Assembly (NCBI GenBank): GCA_031289385.1
Contig: JAITPP010000033.1
Location: 1-7,537 of the forward strand
Length of the DNA stretch: 7,537 nucleotides
From: Prevotellaceae bacterium
Lineage (GTDB): Bacteria; Bacteroidota; Bacteroidia; Bacteroidales; UBA932
Direction: 5' to 3'
In this document: positions 5,629-7,537 of the stretch, one piece after another
Layout of the letters: each line of letters starts with the position of its first letter
Position numbering within the stretch: position 1 is the stretch's first letter
The notes under the pieces: generated by a model
Told to the model about the DNA's origin: nothing
What the model saw: only the letters and a program-made list of their open reading frames with translations
Database searches by the model: none
Made by a program: the position numbers and the translations under genes

Positions 5629-5811
5629 AATATTCGTTCTTCTTTACCCTTATTTTTTAAAGTCCCCTTAGTAGCAAAGGAAACCAATCATAAATCACCC
5701 TTATTCATTTATTCTAAATACTTTAATAAGGGAATAAGGGGAAATAAATAAAATAAAATCTGATGTTACTAAGGGTACTCACAAAAATAAGGGTAAAGAA
5801 GAACGAACATT
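5629..5811. repeat. Large concentric palindrome with perfect 25-bp terminal inverted repeats
   Basis: Positions 5633-5657 and 5783-5807 are perfect 25-bp inverse copies (outer end TTCGTTCTTC, inner end ACCCTTATTTTT). The match extends outward by AATR to 5629 and 5811. After three mismatched bases it continues inward through AGTCCCCTTAGTAGC (5661-5675) against GTTACTAAGGGTACT (5765-5779), giving 43-bp arms with five mismatches. A further inner stem, CCCTTATTC (5698-5706) with GAATAAGGG (5732-5740), shares the same centre, near 5719-5720. The motif CCCTTA or its complement TAAGGG recurs seven times. There is no transposase or plausible protein. It could be a MITE-like non-autonomous element, a structured RNA, or a bidirectional terminator between two convergent genes. 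Confidence 0.88.
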
Positions 5812-5837
5812 TGCAGAAATAAACCCTTGATTTTTTA

Positions 5838-5872
5838 CACCCCACCCTAACGGGGTTGCTCTCCGGCAGAGC
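5838..5872. repeat. Two small GC-rich hairpins
   Basis: Within AT-rich DNA, ACCCC (5839-5843) pairs with GGGGT (5852-5856) across CACCC-TAAC sequence. Right beside it, GCTCT (5858-5862) pairs with AGAGC (5868-5872) around CCGGC. The GC island lies about 90 bp past the glycosylase stop codon. It has no T run directly after it, so a terminator role is uncertain. It may be the fossil of another intergenic repeat. Confidence 0.45.
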
Positions 5873-5961
5873 CTGTTTCCGTTTTGTTTGACAATACAAA
5901 ATTAAAACATATAAATTGTAGCGCAAAAATCCCGTGAAAAATTTGGGTTATTTTTTGTCCA

Positions 5962-6606
5962 TTACACCAAATATTTAGAATCAATATTTTCTTTGTGAAC
6001 TTTGTGTTTTTTTGGGAGAAGAAAAATGAAATCCCGCTCAACAACAAACCGATAAGGCAACAAAGCATCTTCCGCCGCATAATCAATTCCTATACGTGGC
6101 GTGGCGGTGATATGTTGTTGAGGAATGCAAATGCCTCTGTCTTCAATCCAAACGGTGTCGCCAAGCAGCGAAGTTCCTGTGAGCGAAAAATGCAATCCCA
6201 TTGCTTTTGATAATTTTCCGGGACCTGTGAGTAAATCATCCGTGAGTTTTTTCTTTTTTGTGCGTTGCAACATAATTTCAGTGCCGCTTAATGCCGCAGC
6301 GCCGCGAATTAATACGGCATGAGGAACGCCCTCAACATTTGTAACAACATTAAAAAGCGAATACATTCCGTAACACAAATAAATATAAGCGTATCCGCCT
6401 TGCCAAAACATTATTTCGGTGCGTTTGGTACGGCGACCTTTATATGCGTGCGATGCCTTGTCGGTAACGCCTGCGTATGCTTCGGTTTCGGTTATCACGG
6501 CTTCGGTAATCGCACCGTTGATATTTGAGCAAAGAACTTTACCCAAAAGCTCTTTGCTTATTTGTACAACATTATCGCGAATGTAAAAATTGGTGTTCAG
6601 TTTCAT
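5962..6606 (-). CDS. DNA-3-methyladenine glycosylase, AAG/MPG type
   Basis: The 214-residue product belongs to the alkyladenine glycosylase fold. It removes damaged purines such as 3-methyladenine or hypoxanthine and so starts base-excision repair. Family motifs are clear: ITETEAY (38-44), with the water-activating Glu42 and base-stacking Tyr44 by comparison with human AAG Glu125 and Tyr127; SHAYKGRRTKR (52-62), with His53 equivalent to His136; MFWQGGYAYIYLCYGMYSLFNVV (66-88), the intercalating-tyrosine region, with Asn86 equivalent to Asn169; VLIRGA with Arg101; LLTGPGKLSKAM (125-136); and PRIGIDYA (170-177). I place the start at the ATG at 6606; the open frame also allows an adjacent TTG at 6609. 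After PYRF (184-187) and RDFIF the usual short end is replaced by PKKHKVHKEN (198-207) plus seven residues. That decapeptide is encoded by a copy of the CTTTGTGAACT repeat read in reverse, so the tail appears acquired. All catalytic motifs are intact. Confidence 0.95.
   Translation of the reverse strand: MKLNTNFYIRDNVVQISKELLGKVLCSNINGAITEAVITETEAYAGVTDKASHAYKGRRTKRTEIMFWQGGYAYIYLCYGMYSLFNVVTNVEGVPHAVLIRGAAALSGTEIMLQRTKKKKLTDDLLTGPGKLSKAMGLHFSLTGTSLLGDTVWIEDRGICIPQQHITATPRIGIDYAAEDALLPYRFVVERDFIFLLPKKHKVHKENIDSKYLV
5986..6016 (-). repeat. Dispersed CTTTGTGAACT repeat inside the glycosylase gene
   Basis: TTTTCTTTGTGAACT followed by TTGTG, a T run and GGG matches 71-100 with about three differences. 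It also contains the 13-bp core of the palindrome arms at 1271-1283. Its minus strand provides ten codons (PKKHKVHKEN) near the 3' end of the DNA glycosylase gene. The reading frame stays open for seven more codons past the repeat. Confidence 0.7.
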
Positions 6607-6629
6607 CAAAAATGCTTTTATATATGCAA

Positions 6630-6637
6630 CAAATTTA
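6630..6637 (-). promoter_or_regulatory. Candidate promoter of the glycosylase gene (-7 element)
   Basis: The minus strand reads TAAATTTG, a TAnnTTTG match, 23 bases upstream of the ATG at 6606, giving a leader of about 17 nt. No TTTG box is present at the expected upstream distance, so only one element supports the call. Confidence 0.4.
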
Positions 6638-6765
6638 ATGATTTTTTTGATTAAATGGTTAGTTGTTTATTTGTTTTTTTGTTGATTTTGAAAATGCACG
6701 CATATTTTCACAGATTTTTTTGATTTTAAAAAACCTTGATAACCTTTCTAACTTATTTGTTCTCT

Positions 6766-6795
6766 GTTAATTTGAAAACAAACAAGCAAATTAAC
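6766..6795. other. Perfect 9-bp inverted repeat downstream of ubiE
   Basis: GTTAATTTG (6766-6774) pairs with CAAATTAAC (6787-6795) across a 12-nt A-rich loop. It lies about 30 nt past the ubiE stop codon. The stem has few GC pairs and no T run on the minus strand, so it is at best a weak terminator. Confidence 0.35.
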
Positions 6796-6806
6796 TTCTA
6801 CAACTT

Positions 6807-6826
6807 CTTGCTCTTGTCTCTTGATT
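6807..6826 (-). repeat. Short heptamer-like array directly after ubiE
   Basis: On the ubiE strand the bases right after the TAG stop read AATCAAG, AGACAAG and AGCAAG (7, 7 and 6 nt). It is short, but it resembles the AATTAAG array at the end of the S41 gene in both unit and position. Confidence 0.5.
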
Positions 6827-7519
6827 CTACTTAACTCCAATATAAATCTCAGCAACGCCGAATGTGAGCGGGATGTGTCGCGTTTTTCGGAAACCTGCGT
6901 CTTGCAAATGTTGCATAAATTGTTCGCGTTTGGGGAATTTTTTTACCGATTGCGGAAGATAGGTGTAGGCGTATTTATTTTGCGAAAAAAATCGTCCTGC
7001 AAGCGGCAAAATGTAGAAAAAATACATCGAATAAATTTGTTTTATTATATAATTTTTCGGCATCGAAAACTCTAATATTGTTGCTATTCCGTTGGGTTTT
7101 ACAGCCTGATAAATTTCGGATAGTCCTTTGTCCAAATTTTCGAAATTGCGAACGCCGAATGATACATTTACAGCATCAAACGTGTTGTTTTGAAATTCGA
7201 GCGATTCGCAGTCGCAATGCCGCAGTTCTATTTTGTGTGTGAGGCGTTTTCGCTTTATTTTTTCATTGCCTTTTGCAAGCATTTTTTTTGAAATATCAAC
7301 ACCTATAATTTTTTCCGCATCGGTTTGCAGCAAAGCAATTGCTGAGTCGCCTGTACCTGTTGCTACATCAAGAATTTTTTTGGGTTGATAGCGTTTCAGT
7401 TCTTTCACAAGTTGTTTGCGCCAAAATTTATCAATTCCGAAAGATAAAAAATGATTCATAAAATCGTACCTTTCGGCAATATCATCAAACATTGTTGAAA
7501 CATATTTTTTGTCTGCCAT
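6827..7519 (-). CDS. ubiE: Demethylmenaquinone methyltransferase UbiE/MenG
   Basis: The 230-residue product is a SAM-dependent class I methyltransferase that methylates demethylmenaquinone in the last step of menaquinone synthesis; Bacteroidota use menaquinone, so the ubiquinone reaction is unlikely. The N-terminal signature MFDDIAERYDFMNHFLSFGIDKFWR (10-34) is typical of the family. The SAM-binding motif I is ILDVATGTGDSA (49-60), with the acidic end of strand 2 at GVDIS (73-77). The family signature FDAVNVSFGVRNFENLDKGL spans 114-133, followed by KPNG (141-144) and LEFSMP (149-154). The conserved YTYLPQSVKKFP (185-196) is present, and the protein ends in GVAEIYIGVK, close to the usual family end. 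The ATG at 7519 gives a slightly short N-terminus compared with relatives that carry 10-15 extra residues, but nothing essential is missing. Only 18 bases upstream are in the window, so operon context cannot be judged. The stop codon is followed at once by a short heptamer-like repeat. Confidence 0.96.
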   Translation of the reverse strand: MADKKYVSTMFDDIAERYDFMNHFLSFGIDKFWRKQLVKELKRYQPKKILDVATGTGDSAIALLQTDAEKIIGVDISKKMLAKGNEKIKRKRLTHKIELRHCDCESLEFQNNTFDAVNVSFGVRNFENLDKGLSEIYQAVKPNGIATILEFSMPKNYIIKQIYSMYFFYILPLAGRFFSQNKYAYTYLPQSVKKFPKREQFMQHLQDAGFRKTRHIPLTFGVAEIYIGVK

Positions 7520-7537
7520 TTTTTTAATGATTAGTTG

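Noticed and set aside
5629..5811. Complete insertion sequence
   Set aside because: The inverted repeats enclose only about 125 bp with no transposase or remnant of one, so at most it is a non-autonomous element.
5463..6086. Several minus-strand open frames of 67-79 codons between the protease and glycosylase genes
   Set aside because: They cross the palindrome or overlap the glycosylase gene in another frame and have no recognisable content.
6607..6609. TTG as start codon of the glycosylase gene
   Set aside because: The next codon is ATG at 6606, which gives a normal start; the TTG would add only one residue.

Overview
The window looks like a chromosomal segment of a low-GC member of the Bacteroidota, most likely Bacteroidales. 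Three things point there. ObgE is about 330 residues, has no C-terminal OCT extension and carries the G4 variant TKSD. The promoters fit the Bacteroidota consensus (TTTG, about 19 nt, TAnnTTTG), and start codons lack Shine-Dalgarno sequences. The proteins are of types common in that phylum: a small outer-membrane barrel, a secreted S41 lipoprotein protease and a UbiE/MenG methyltransferase. I see no phage genes, transposase, tRNA, rRNA or CRISPR array.

Layout, left to right. Positions 1-100 are the right end of a dispersed repeat (nonamer array plus a CTTTGTGAACT block). A small outer-membrane beta-barrel gene (208-744, minus) follows, with a strong terminator at 157-190. Positions 745-1379 are non-coding and hold a 23-unit nonamer array (1026-1232), a ~99-bp imperfect palindrome and a heptamer array. 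obgE (1380-2372, minus) is read through a leader made almost entirely of 16 heptamers. Upstream of it lies a frameshifted XRE-type regulator remnant (2513-2771, minus), then another copy of the dispersed repeat and a hairpin. A YitT-family membrane protein (3056-3937, minus) and an S41 lipoprotein protease (3998-5416, plus) diverge from overlapping promoters. The 545-bp convergent gap (5417-5961) holds a heptamer array and a large concentric palindrome (5629-5811). An AAG/MPG-type DNA glycosylase (5962-6606, minus) and ubiE/menG (6827-7519, minus) close the window.

The genes do not form one pathway. They are housekeeping or envelope functions, mostly single transcription units: translation and ribosome GTPase, base-excision repair, menaquinone synthesis, periplasmic proteolysis, a membrane protein and an outer-membrane protein.

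The unusual content is between the genes. Short tandem arrays, mostly of period seven, sit just after the stop codon of five same-strand-oriented reading frames, and their sense-strand units are related (AATTAAG, AATTAAC, AATCAAG, AATTACA). A second family (CTTTGTGAACTTTGTG, with a nonamer array attached in two places) occurs in several copies. One copy supplies the C-terminal codons of the glycosylase gene. I did not find a clear new multi-gene system; the repeat architecture is what deserves follow-up.
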